DNA of 64,000 bases from Lobosporangium transversale. Taxonomy: Eukaryota; Mortierellomycota; Mortierellomycetes; Mortierellales; Mortierellaceae. Position 1 is the first letter of the stretch. Every line of letters starts with the position of its first letter. Location of the stretch: positions 89,437 to 153,436 of the forward strand of contig NW_019029050.1 of assembly GCF_002105155.1 (NCBI RefSeq), in the 5' to 3' direction. Shown here in pieces: positions 51,586-62,062 of the stretch. Under the pieces are notes generated by a model that was not told the origin of the DNA, made no database searches, and worked only from the letters and a program-made list of their open reading frames with translations. The translations under genes were made by a program, and so were the position numbers.

Positions 51586-52324
51586 TTGCAGTGAAGGAAA
51601 AAGCTTTTTTTTCTTTTTTTTTTTTTTTTTTTTTTCCTGTTAACAAGAACCCACAGAGGTGAGGAATTTTATTTCATAATCTCGCTCTAAAGTAATGATA
51701 TCGCCCTCAACTATGAAACAAGCGAAACTCTCAAAGTTCGCACGGGATGGCTGTGAAGAGCCAATTCGTATCCATGTTTTTCTCTACCAATGTACACCGT
51801 GATCGGTACTCGAAGTCCATCCTTCCGATGTGGCCTGTTGCGCCCGTGAAAAGCCGCGGAGGCTGGCGTGCCGACTCTAGCTAAGGACGACTTTTAATTT
51901 TTTCTATTCGATCAAATCCACTGGCATGTGGACCCAAATCTTGCGGAATTGGTCTGAAATTTCTACTTTGGACTCCGTCAAACTTTGTGATCATCGCTGT
52001 CCTAGTCAAGTGGGTGGATGGGGGGATGTGCTGCCAGATGTACCGCTGGTTCGGCTGGGGGGTGGAATATAAACCTAAGACATGTGGCCAGCCAGGCGAC
52101 TTAGGGTAGTGCACCCACGATCTTAGCCTTAGCGGAGAACACTAGGCTGTCTCGGAGAGAAAGTATAAAAACTCAAGCAAATCCCTGACCTGGCACATGT
52201 TTGCTTCACTTTATGTGCCTTAACCAGGACTCGAACCCGGCCCCTGGGCTAGACAGGGGGGTGCCCTGACGAGTATACTACTCAGCCATTGGGCTTGTTT
52301 GCTCTTGCAGTGAAGGAAAAAGCT
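51586..52324 (-). mobile_element. tRNA-derived SINE (about 0.7 kb) with 20-bp TSD
   Basis: TTGCAGTGAAGGAAAAAGCT at 51586-51605 and 52305-52324 is a perfect target duplication around a 699-base insert. On the minus strand the insert begins with a tRNA-like head: an A-box-like TGGCTGAGTAGTA (52,277-52,287) and a B box GGTTCGAGTCC (52,227-52,237) matching the RNA polymerase III consensus. CCGGG/CCTGG forms the T-arm stem. A unique body of about 550 bases follows. The 3' end (CTCTGTGGGTTCTTGTTAAC AGG plus poly(A)) resembles the LINE tail, suggesting it is mobilised by that LINE. No protein is expected; the 77-codon frame inside is not convincing. Confidence 0.82.
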
Positions 52325-52434
52325 ACTTAAATACTATTTAAAAATGGTAGAAAATAGGATGATAGGAAATAAATAAATTGAAAGGAAATACATATTTAGG
52401 TAAATGAATAGGCGTCATTTACGACAATTTTCAG

Positions 52435-52508
52435 GCTCTTGTGGCGCAATTGGTTAGCGCGTCTGACTGTTAATCAGGAGGTTGGTGGTTCAAGCCCACC
52501 CAGGAGCG
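52435..52508 (+). tRNA. tRNA-Asn (GTT)
   Basis: A complete cloverleaf without intron: acceptor GCTCTTG pairs with CAGGAGC, the D-arm has GCGC stems around AATTGGTTA, anticodon stem TCTGA/TCAGG closes loop CTGTTAA (anticodon GTT), and T-arm GGTGG-TTCAAGC-CCACC is perfect. The discriminator is G at 52508. The A and B boxes are intact. It sits about 110 bases from the SINE. Confidence 0.97.
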
Positions 52509-52545
52509 TACATTTTGCTGGTAGCATTTTATTCGGGGTGATGAT

Positions 52546-52738
52546 ATTTGCACGGCCCCGTACAAATAGTAATTTTTACCATTATTTGGCAGCCTATTTT
52601 TTGCGGCAGCAGCTGGGCTGCCAAATAATAAAGCTGTTTGCACGGGGGTTATTATCCCAGTTTTTTAATTAAAACCCGCCTTTAATTGGTGGGCTTCCTC
52701 TAAATAAAAATGTCAATAGACAGGAAGCATTAGGATCG
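52546..52738. repeat. Cluster of four adjacent hairpins next to tRNA-Asn
   Basis: Inverted repeats follow one another: ATTTGCACGG/CCGTACAAAT (52,546-52,567, one mismatch); ATTATTTGGCAGCC (52581-52594) with GGCTGCCAAATAAT (52616-52629), perfect over 14; AAACCCGCC with GGTGGGCTT (about 52,672-52,695, two mismatches); and GCTTCCT with AGGAAGC (about 52,692-52,738). Related TGCCAAA/TTTGGCA motifs recur at 52,868, 52,905, 52,934 and 52,948. This looks like DNA-transposon or MITE termini, but no transposase is present. Confidence 0.7.
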
Positions 52739-54049
52739 CATAAATATGTTGATGTGCCTCACTGGATTGTAGCTGAATATCACGATCAAAAACAGGATTG
52801 TCCTCAGTAAACGAGATACGAGAGTTTTTACAGATATAATAAGAAATAGGCTAAATAACGCTAGGTAGGTTGCCAAATCATGAGGGTGTTCCTTGACAGC
52901 TGGGCTGCCAAAAAAAGTCTTCAAAGTTGACTATATTTGGCACTTGGATTGCCAATTAGATTAATCCAATATCTTTTTCCATGAAGGTTATTTGCACAGG
53001 AGACGGAAGTAGTGTAAATCAGTGTGTACGTTGGTCGTGCGGATAATTTTTTTAGATTATTACATGGGGGGGGGAGGGGGCATGCGAGTAAGGTGTGTAA
53101 GGACCATGCAGATGTCTTTTCTTCAAAGAATGAATTTACAAGAGACACGTTTTTCCACGATACAAAGCGCATTGTGGTGACATGAAGTAGATGAATCAAG
53201 AGAAAAAGAGCTCCAGAGAATGGGCACATACATAAACATACTCCTCAACTTCCTTCAGCTTCTCTCTTGTTCCCAACTTCTATCACTTACTTTCATTACT
53301 CCTTCCACTCGTGCTCCTTAATTGTATTCTTCCTTTAACATTTATTCTTTCACAAGAACGCTGTATCTCTAGTCATTCGTTCCTTCACTGCAAGATTGGT
53401 GGGGAGATGATCTTTACACATAGGAATGGCTAACCTATAGGAAATAGGATGTCCGAATAACAGATGGTATCAAGAAGGCGACGACACATCTCAAGCCAAT
53501 CGAACCGAATCCTTCTACTCGAAAGGATGTGGATTTTGAAGCGGTATGGGTAGTACTTGAATCTTGGGGATCTATACTTTATCCTCTTCCCAAAGGACTC
53601 TGACACGTACAAAGTCCTATCATGGATGCATGGACGTAGAATGCTCCAGTTCTTTAAAATCCTAATAGAGCGATGGTTGCATAGGTTTTCTACTACATTC
53701 ACTTGCTTCTTGTTCCTTTATGGGGACAAATATAGCGCATTTGCTTCGGACGATGAGTATTATGGGTCCGGCAACTATGATAGTGATGAACATCGATATC
53801 GATCAAGACTACACAGCATGCAGCTCGTAGGACTGCGGCATGTGTGGCAAATACGGTTACTAGTTTAAGTGATCCCGAGTAAAGGATGGCCACTAGTCGC
53901 TCTGCCCTTGAAATGTATGAATAAACTTCAACTGATCTTTTTATTTTAAAATCGGATACACGCGTGTATTTTCGCTAGTTTAATGTCCGTGCCGTGCCGC
54001 GGTTTGATGCTTTATTGCATTCTATCTGAAAGAAAAACGAGTGAAAAAA
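52739..54049. other. Gene-poor stretch after the tRNA
   Basis: About 1.3 kb with no open frame I can support. It holds further TGCCAAA motifs up to about 52,960, a G9-A-G5 run near 53,066-53,080 and a pyrimidine-rich block (53,230-53,390) that would suit an old promoter. An open frame at 53,557-53,868 (+) has no recognisable domain. Confidence 0.4.
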
Positions 54050-56798
54050 TTATTCTTCGTCACCAAGGATGCAATGGCTCGATGGCTGGTTGAGTAGATA
54101 GCGGTTAGCCACCTCCTTGACATCATCGCTTGTAACTTTGAGAAGCTGTTCACGACGGCTGTTGTAAGAGAAAGAAAGAGAGAGTATCATTAGTCAAGTG
54201 TTCAGGAGGCATTTCCTTGTTATCTCGAGGGCCTTTTGTTTCATTCTTCTAAAACTTACTTTTGACGCATTTCATCTGTGATACCCTCCGAAAATATAAT
54301 CATTCCTTCTTCAGCTGCACTGACAGGGGTATCCATGCGTTGGAAGATTGATAGCTTTGCTTCTGCCATCTCTTGATCAGAAAAGTCCTTACGATCCAGC
54401 ACCCAACGAACAGAGTCTTCGTAAGTGCTTAGCGTCTTCTTGGGGCTAGGATCACGATAAGAATAGAATGAGAATAGACCGCCTGTAGAAGAGTAGCCGG
54501 CCCCACCACCATAGGCACCATTCTTTTCACGAATCTCACGATGCAGGAACAAGTTCGACATGAGTGAAGCAAGGATCTGAAGCTTTGCCCCATCCTCATG
54601 TGTGTAATGTACACCGCGCAGGCATTTTGCAGTGAAGTTGATACCATATGGTAATCCAAAGAAGGAATTTTCATACGATGGCGAGAATTCAAGCTAATAA
54701 TTGACAATAAAATGGTGTTGATATTTTTTTTTTTTTTTTTTTTTTTTAAACACTTTAAATTAATCCATCTTACCTGGGAAAAAGATTTTACAGGGCTAGC
54801 ATCAAGACGTGAAATAAATTGTCCGATAACTTTCTCATTGCTCGACATTTGATCATCTCCACAGGTAACGGCAAGTCTTAGGCTGGAACGCTTGATTGCC
54901 ACGTTAGCAATCTCCTTTAAACGTTGCGATACTTCAGTGAGGTCATCCATTTGCGCAAGCGAATTCATGAATTGAACCTGAGTCATACCACCATAAATCT
55001 CAGAAGCATACTAGATAATAAAAACAACAGTATGCATTAGCTTCACATGTAAATATTTAACGCTCATACTATTATTTGTTTATATCCAAAATGACTTACG
55101 CCAGCAGGTGTCAAGCGCGAACCAGCATTGGTTCTAGCAAATGCATGTCCAGAGTCTGCAACGGAATTGGAGAGAGCCGAAGCATTCTACAAAAACAATT
55201 GAGGTCGATCGAATTAAATTCAGTGCAAAGCTTGAACAGATTTCTCTTTGATACACGCTCACGTACCCCTTTAATCAAAGTTCTGAGCTTGTCGGTATTG
55301 TCAAAGTTTGTTTCGCTAATGAGCGCGCCCATAAGATCGTACATACGATCTTGATTCCTGTCCAAGCAATAAGAGCTGAAGGACAGGCCCTCTTCAGTCC
55401 TGTCAATTGCTATATAGTTCATGATCATAGAAGGGAAATAAGTAAGGCAAAATGGCTTTAATAATCATGTACAATACCGCATCAGCTAGAATACAATCAA
55501 GCCAAGCAGAAGTATAACTTACTAGAATGATTCGTGGAAAGGAAAGGCGCAACACGGACTCCACCTGTGTGTAGCCTGATCTCGTCATCAATCTCACTCA
55601 TTGCACGCTTATGCGTACCGAGAGATGTTAGAGAATCAGCGAAAAGCGGTAGATATTTCTTTAGGTCAGGGGTAAGTTCTGAGATGACACTGATCCCTCG
55701 GAAATAAGTGATACCGTTGGTTGAGGTGGGTCTCCATTGCACGGGGACGCTGTTTACGGCGCTATGTTCCAATGAAAAGATCTTTGTCTTCTTCGAAATA
55801 TCATCTACTTTTAAAGTCGGAAGACATGAAACATCCTCAATCTTTTCTTGGTTCTTGAGCAATGCCTGGCCTTGCTCATAGATAGCCTCCTTGTCTGCCT
55901 TGGTTAGAACACTAGTCTTGCCCATAAGGCGCGTCATCTCGTTAGCTGCGACTTCTGCTCCATAGTCAGTGCTGGGAACCATAGTGAATACGAGTTTGTG
56001 TGGGTTATTCAACAAGTACTTGTTTATCAAGTTTTGGAAGAATGGACCAGATGAAATCTCGGATTTTAAACGATCAATGTTCTAGGGTACAAAAGGCTGC
56101 GTGTCAGTCTAGGCAGCGACTCTGAAAACAATACGCATTATATTTGTTATGTTTGCTAACCTTATTAAGCTCTAAAAGATCCAATGGATTACAGCCATTG
56201 AACCAGCCAGACGAAAGTCCTTGCATAAGACCCATTCCAAAAAAGGATGTTTTCTGTTAAAGAAGATAAAATTAATTGGTGTACTTTCCGAGTGGAAAAG
56301 AGCGTAAACAGCATTGACTCTATTTGAACCGATTTCATACATGTTTCTGTCCAAGCTCCATCTGGTGAACAATGGCTTCGACACGCTTGGGGTCGACGCC
56401 TTCTTCTCTGACTTTTTCAAGGACTGCGATGATGGTCTGTTCTACCTTGGGCACATTTTCTACTTTCATCCCTTGAACGCCAAATGACAGTGAGCTCATC
56501 ATGGTTGACCCATCGTATCCAGTGTTCGAAGAGTATTCTGACCCCAAATCAGACTCGATTAGAGCTTTGTACATTGGTGAGGCATGGCCATCTGTAAGTA
56601 AATCTGAAAGGATTCTGAGGCCAAACCCTTCAAAAGTATCCTAAACCCAATAAACAAAAGTGTTCGTCAATTTTCCCCGTATATCTCACGGATGTTCTTC
56701 ATTAGTATCGCATCGAGGAGATTTAAACGCGTACAGTAGCCTTATTTGCAAGAAAAGAAACTGACATCTTGGCTTGCTTTTCAGGGGGCGTCACTGAG

Positions 56799-56830
<32 letters not shown>

Positions 56831-58254
56831 AGTCAGATCAATATTCGAAAGGTTATGCAACACTCTATCCCATATACTTCTTCGGAATATTTGCGTACTA
56901 GGATCGACAGGGCAGGTTAGATTGATTCGCCGAGGGCTCTCGAAAGGCTTGACGACTTTATCGACGACTGGAGGCGTGATTGGAGAAAATTCATGTAGCT
57001 TTGAATTGATAGCCTCAAGCGTATCCTCCAAACGAAAATTGCCATAACTGTAGAATTTAGCGTTACTTGGATGATAGTGAGTTTTGTGGAATCGAACAAG
57101 TTCTTCGTGTGTCAGATCCGTGATATAAGCAGGGTCCCCTCCACTGTTATTAGCATAAGTCGTTCCAGGGAACATGAACTGCTGCATCTTTGACCAAAAT
57201 AAATATCCTGAATCTGCCATCTGTCCCTTCATCTCATTATACACGATCCCTTTGAAAACAATCGGGGAACTCTTGTCTAGAATCAACCAGCCCATTGAGA
57301 CAAATTTTACGGTTATTATCCAAAGTCAACTTTTGACACCGACAATATCCAATCTTTAAATAATAGACAAAACAAAAGTACCATTGGGGTCTTCATGTTC
57401 TAGCCTCCATCCTTCTTGCTTGAAATCCAGCTCCCTGAGATGCGGAAAGAATGCAGCGTCCATGTAAACGTCCCTCAAGTTCTTATAGTCAATGGGATTA
57501 GTTGTTGAAAACGGATACAAAGTGTAATCACTTGCTAGTCAATCGATATTTGAATATATTGTGCGTAAGCACGTCGATTCAAGCCCAATCAATATTAATG
57601 ACAATCATTGAAATGAACTACAAACAAACCTGTGAAAGCATTCATAAACGTAGCCATGCTACGATTCAACATCTTGAAGAACGGGTCTCTCACTGGAAAA
57701 GATCGACTGCCACAGAGTGTCGTATGTTCGAGAATATGGGGAACACCCGTGCTATTTTCTGGAGGCGTGGCAAATCCGATGCCAAAGACGTTGTTGGAAT
57801 CATCTCGGGAGATATGAAGATGCTCTGCTCCTGTTTTCTCATGCCTTAGCCGAATAGCGTCGAGTTCCAGCTCCTTAATGTGTCGAGTCTATCTCCGATT
57901 AACAAAATAGGTCAAATTTCCAGTATTTCTGTATAATGCGCATATTGATGGGATGGCATGATACAGCATCGGGTTTAATTAGACATGTCAACCATACCTC
58001 GAGCACTTTATATCCACACAGTGTTTTTCCAGGCTTCCATGTCTCTATAGTGCACAAATAAGCAACATCTCACAAGCGTCAGTTATTAGCTCTATAAGCT
58101 GCGTAGCCATATGTATCCATGCCTTCCTCGACGCTCACACTTCCATACCACTTGTGGAAAGAGTAGCAAGACCAGCTCTGTACGATTTTAAGGATGAGAC
58201 TGGCGTGCGCGCAGTTATTTTCCGGATGGCTGCAACCTTTGCAGCAGCAAGCAT
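54050..58254 (-). CDS. CYM1: Mitochondrial presequence protease CYM1/PreP (M16C)
   Basis: Cym1/PreP is a zinc metallopeptidase of the mitochondrial matrix that degrades cleaved presequences and other short peptides. The start at 58254 gives [20 protein letters not shown], a positively charged amphipathic targeting sequence. After introns come [16 protein letters not shown] and [20 protein letters not shown]. The inverted zinc motif HILEH is in [20 protein letters not shown], followed by [20 protein letters not shown]. Family-specific [20 protein letters not shown] and [20 protein letters not shown] are near 57,100-57,270. The C-terminal half includes [20 protein letters not shown] (54,500), and it ends [15 protein letters not shown] 54050-54052. 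About 15 exons; two introns have 20-30-base A/T tracts. Confidence 0.95.
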
Positions 58255-58413
58255 GATTTAGTGCGTTTTGGTGAATGAAGTTGCGTCGCCGGACAAATAT
58301 TAAAGAGTTTATGTCGAAAATTAAACAAACAGCATGAACAAGCGAGTCACATCACCATTCTAAAGTTTGCCTTTCCAGTGTGATGGTCCACAAACAAAAG
58401 GCAACTCATTGAA

Positions 58414-59153
58414 ATGAACATCTTGCCACACAAGAGGTAACAAGGAGTAAATCAAGGCAATAAGTGCAATATGCTTTATGAAGCGCAGCATACCAGGGAA
58501 AATATTGATATATTTATATTTCTATATATTTTTTTAATAATCTGTATCGCTTCAGTTGGCACGTTTATAACCAAAAAAATCGTGACCGTGTCCGAAAGGA
58601 TGAAGCAGAAGCAGAAGCGAAGAACAAGAGGAAGGCCGAAGAGACATTAGCTGCAGTAAGACTTACTTCCACTGCCCATTAGCTATTTTCGTGAATGGAG
58701 CTATTTCAAGCCCGGAGCTGTATGATCTAACCCTTCGCGATCAAAAATCACCATAAGGATAGAGAATATAAGCTAAAGGTGCTAAGGGATCGAGCGAAGC
58801 GCCGGGTGCTCTCTAGCAATGACACTGAAATCCTTGACGAAGGGCAACCTAACTTGCTAGAAAAAAGAGACTCGAAGTCCATATCTAAGGATTCAAGAGC
58901 TCAACATGTCAACTTCTGGGCCGATTTAGAAGGGCGAGTAAGTGTATTACACAGTAATTATGTATAAAACATAGTTTTCTTTTCTTTTCTTTTCTTTTTT
59001 TTTGCTATTAAGCACCTCTTTGATTTTATCCATAATTCATTTAGGAGGCGGGCTATAATAACAAAGGAAATGAAGAGTATGAAGCAGAGAAAAAAGCAAA
59101 ACTAAATAAGTTTGAACGAAAGTCGGGCATGTTTCTTGATAATGTCAAAGGTA

Positions 59154-59187
<34 letters not shown>

Positions 59188-59998
59188 AATGCGTAGATAA
59201 AGATGCCGCTTTTAAGATACCAATTTGCCATATAAATACATAAATAGGAAAAGAACCATGGTTGCTTCCTACGTATTCTCAAGGGGACATCAGCAAAAAG
59301 TAAAGATCGAAAGTTTATTTCTCTGATATGGTGCCTGATCATTACCATAAAACTGATTCATAACACTAATATGGATGTATTTTACGATGTTATTTTTTTT
59401 TAAAGAGATCGAGACCATAATTTCAGCAAAGTTCGAGAGGATCCTATGAGTGCAATGAAATCAATGCTGGGAAAGCGAGACGAGCAACGTCTGAAGAAGT
59501 ACAAGTCATCATCGTCACCGCATAAGTCAGAAACGAAGCGTTTACAGAAAGGAGACGAGCCATTGCAGCCAGTAAATACCCATCGTTTTGTTATATCCTT
59601 ATCGAGGCTATCTCTTGGTCCTCTCATTCATTAGATTGTATTCTTCTCTTAACCATTAGGTCCACAAAGAGAAAGAGCTGAGCACGATCGAGAAACTGAG
59701 GAAGGAGCGTTTGGAAAGAGAACAAGCAGAGCAAACAAAAGTTCACAAACTATTGAATCCAGACTATGTAGACCCACAAAAAAGCCATGGATCTGTCGGT
59801 GCATATAGCCAACAGTTTAATCCAGAGGCAACCAACCTTGCACACTCATCCTCTGTTTCCATTAAACGGCAAGAGCGCAATCATGATCACTATCATGGTC
59901 GAGCGTATAGTAATAACGGAAGCGGTGGAGGCCTGAGGCATGACGAATATCCTCCAAGGGATATCCGCGATCGCTATTCACGCCCACGTCGGTATTAG
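58414..59998 (+). CDS. LENG1-like protein with CIR_N domain
   Basis: Seven exons join cleanly: 58414-58436, 58556-58655, 58758-58935, 59045-59150, 59248-59299, 59406-59571 and 59660-59998. They start MNILPHKSWHVYNQKNRDRV and continue RKDEAEAEAKNKRKAEETLA. This is the CIR N-terminal domain (CBF1-interacting corepressor type) at the very N-terminus, as in leukocyte receptor cluster member 1 (LENG1). Later GNEEYEAEKKAKLNKFERKS and KEPWLLPTYSQGD follow the LENG1 pattern. The rest is charged, with a Lys/Glu coiled coil and an Arg/Gly/Tyr-rich end. LENG1-type proteins are nuclear and associated with splicing, from what I recall; the exact role is not settled. AATAAATATATAAA follows the stop. Confidence 0.85.
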
Positions 59999-60080
59999 AG
60001 TTATGTTGTAGCATAGTTGCGCCCTTCTAGCAGGACCTTTTGTAAAATATAGTCGTTTATTAATAAATATATAAAAATGC

Positions 60081-60796
60081 CTACCACTCCAAGTCAGAGA
60101 CAGGACAGGCATTTAGAGTTTCGTCAGGGTGCGCGATACACTGTCCGTTCTTGACTAGATCGAAACCCCAGTAGTGCACACCACATCGAAGTGTCATGTC
60201 TGCACGTAAAACTCCCTAGAAGAAACACATGGTTACATTTAGTTGAGCAAAAAATGTATCAAAGTTAAAATGCAAAAAAAAAAAAAAAAAAAAAAAAAGA
60301 AACATACCCACTTGAGGAGATCTGCGTTAGCATGCGGGCAGTATCGATCAAGATCGAATGTTTTTGACTTCGTTTGGATACGGAGTCGACGGGGCGAATT
60401 AATATGAACGTAAAAACCTGGGCGATGTGTGCTCTTGAGACCCTTGGCCCTCAGCGAAGCTTCCTCAGGGCTTAGATCTTCCTCTATCTTCACGGACTGA
60501 GAGGCATTCTTTGTGTGCTCAACCTCATTTGTATTACTTTTATCGATTGTGTTCGATTCTGATAATTCAGACGCTGGATTGACCGAGAGAGTTGCAAAGG
60601 ATTCTGAAACATTATCAATGGGTTCGGGTGTCGAGGATGGCGGTACTCCTACTTCTGTTCTTTCTTCTGTGTTCTCTTCTCCTTTTGTTATTGAATGATA
60701 GCTGCTGTTTGGAGATGTAGATGTTACTGTTGTTACCGCCAGACCTGAATTGACTTGCTGTGCTTGAGAGGATTGGCCTTCATTTGATGATATCAT
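60081..60796 (-). CDS. Soluble Rieske [2Fe-2S] domain protein
   Basis: Exons are 60796-60308 and 60215-60081. The N-terminal 110 residues (MISSNEGQSSQAQQVNSG...) are S/T/N/E-rich and probably disordered. The C-terminal part carries both Rieske ligand boxes: C-x-H in DRYCPHANADLLKW and C-x2-H in TLRCGVHYWGFDLVKNGQC, the pairs that hold the 2Fe-2S cluster by two Cys and two His. There is no transmembrane helix, so it is not the complex III subunit. It resembles the small soluble Rieske-type ferredoxins (RFESD-like), with unknown electron partner. The end is NACPVSDLEW, TAG 60081-60083. The single intron has a 23-base T-tract on the coding strand. Confidence 0.85.
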
Positions 60797-62062
60797 TTTT
60801 TTTTCCTTTTTTTTTATTCACTGGGAGTGGGGGTTGGAGGAACGAATTGGTGCAAGAAAAAGGAAAACAGAAGGCAACAAGAATTAATCGAGGCTCTGAG
60901 AGTGTGAATACGTAGATAAATTGCACAAGAGGAAGAGAGAGAAAAAAGAATAAAGACACAGTTCAGAGGAAAGTTTTTGTTTTTAAAATACTGGAACATC
61001 ATGTGTAGCTAATATCCCACGCTCCCATTCAGATATAATCTAAATTTAAATTAAAATTTTGGTGTGCTCGGTCCTGACATTCCTTCAGAAAAATAGAGTG
61101 AGCGGTCAGGGATATCCATCTAATCCTTATTGTCTAGTTGCTTTCGAGGAAGGAGTATAAGCTTATGAAATACAGCTTGGTGAGAAGAGATATAAAAGCT
61201 GGAGACCCATCCAATGTGCATCAGTAGCCTCTGTAGAGGTCTAACTCTATGATTTCCCATCAATATTGCCGATTTCATTCTTTTGTACCATCTCTGCTCT
61301 CTATCCAACAGCCACTCCCTTCCTTGCCTTTTAAATCTAGCTGGTCAATGTTACCCTCAGTTTGTTATTACTGCTCACAGCAGGAATGTCCACTAAAAAA
61401 AAAAAAAAAAGAGCTTTATGCAACAATTCTGGCACGCAGCTAACACCTACTGCCGAGAATTTTTGTAGACGGATGTGCTGGCCAAGTGCATAATATACTG
61501 TCCTATACTCAATGTCGTTGCGTGACCCGTACATTTCCAAACCTCACCAACTCTGTCAGGATTTCATCCCACGCGTACTTGACATCGTTCCCGCTCCACT
61601 GGCTTGACTTCTGTATGGGTTCGATCACTCTCTGAAATTGTCACTCCTGGTTTGAGGCGATTATCTTTTCCAAATATTCAGATTTTGAACTCGCTCAGGG
61701 TTGAGGATACAAAAATAAATAATTCGAATAGTTCTATCCTGGAGTTCCTCACCCAAAATACTAGACATGGATACCAGCAACAAACTAACGGGCGGATCAG
61801 AAGCTCAACTGTGTTCTTCCGCCGTGAATATCAGTCTGGCTTTGGCAAGACGGCCCTCGAGGCATTGGCCTATCACTACTTTAGTTTATGAGCGTATTGT
61901 TTCTTGTGTAGAATCCAGATGGCATTATCTGTTGATCTGTACGGTTTTTAAAGTTAGTCCAGAAATTCAGGGGCAAAAGATTAGAGAGGATGGATACAGG
62001 AGACGAAAATAAGCAGAACTTACAAATTTTTTGTGGGTGTGCCGGCACCCAAATACTTGTGT
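60797..62062. other. Region between the Rieske gene and the Fanzor remnant
   Basis: No intact gene is visible. Minus-strand frames in 61,130-61,560 (for example AWDEILTELVRFGNVRVTQR near 61,540) and 61,800-61,990 are short and broken and may be remnants of an unrecognised gene. The part next to 62,063 is where a Fanzor element would be expected to carry its guide (omega) RNA, judging by family knowledge; I see no diagnostic structure by eye. Confidence 0.35.

Noticed and set aside
51881-52114. 77-codon minus frame inside the SINE
   Set aside because: SINEs are noncoding, the frame has no domain, and codon pattern looks random.
52227-52290. Second functional tRNA gene
   Set aside because: The B box and T-arm are good but the acceptor stem and anticodon arm do not fold properly; it is the SINE head.
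52439-52672. 77-codon + frame starting in the tRNA
   Set aside because: It overlaps a perfect tRNA-Asn and the hairpin cluster; the frame has no recognisable domain.
53557-53868. 103-codon + frame (MNLGDLYFILF...)
   Set aside because: No domain, no splice context and no matching upstream promoter beyond a pyrimidine block; left as unsupported.
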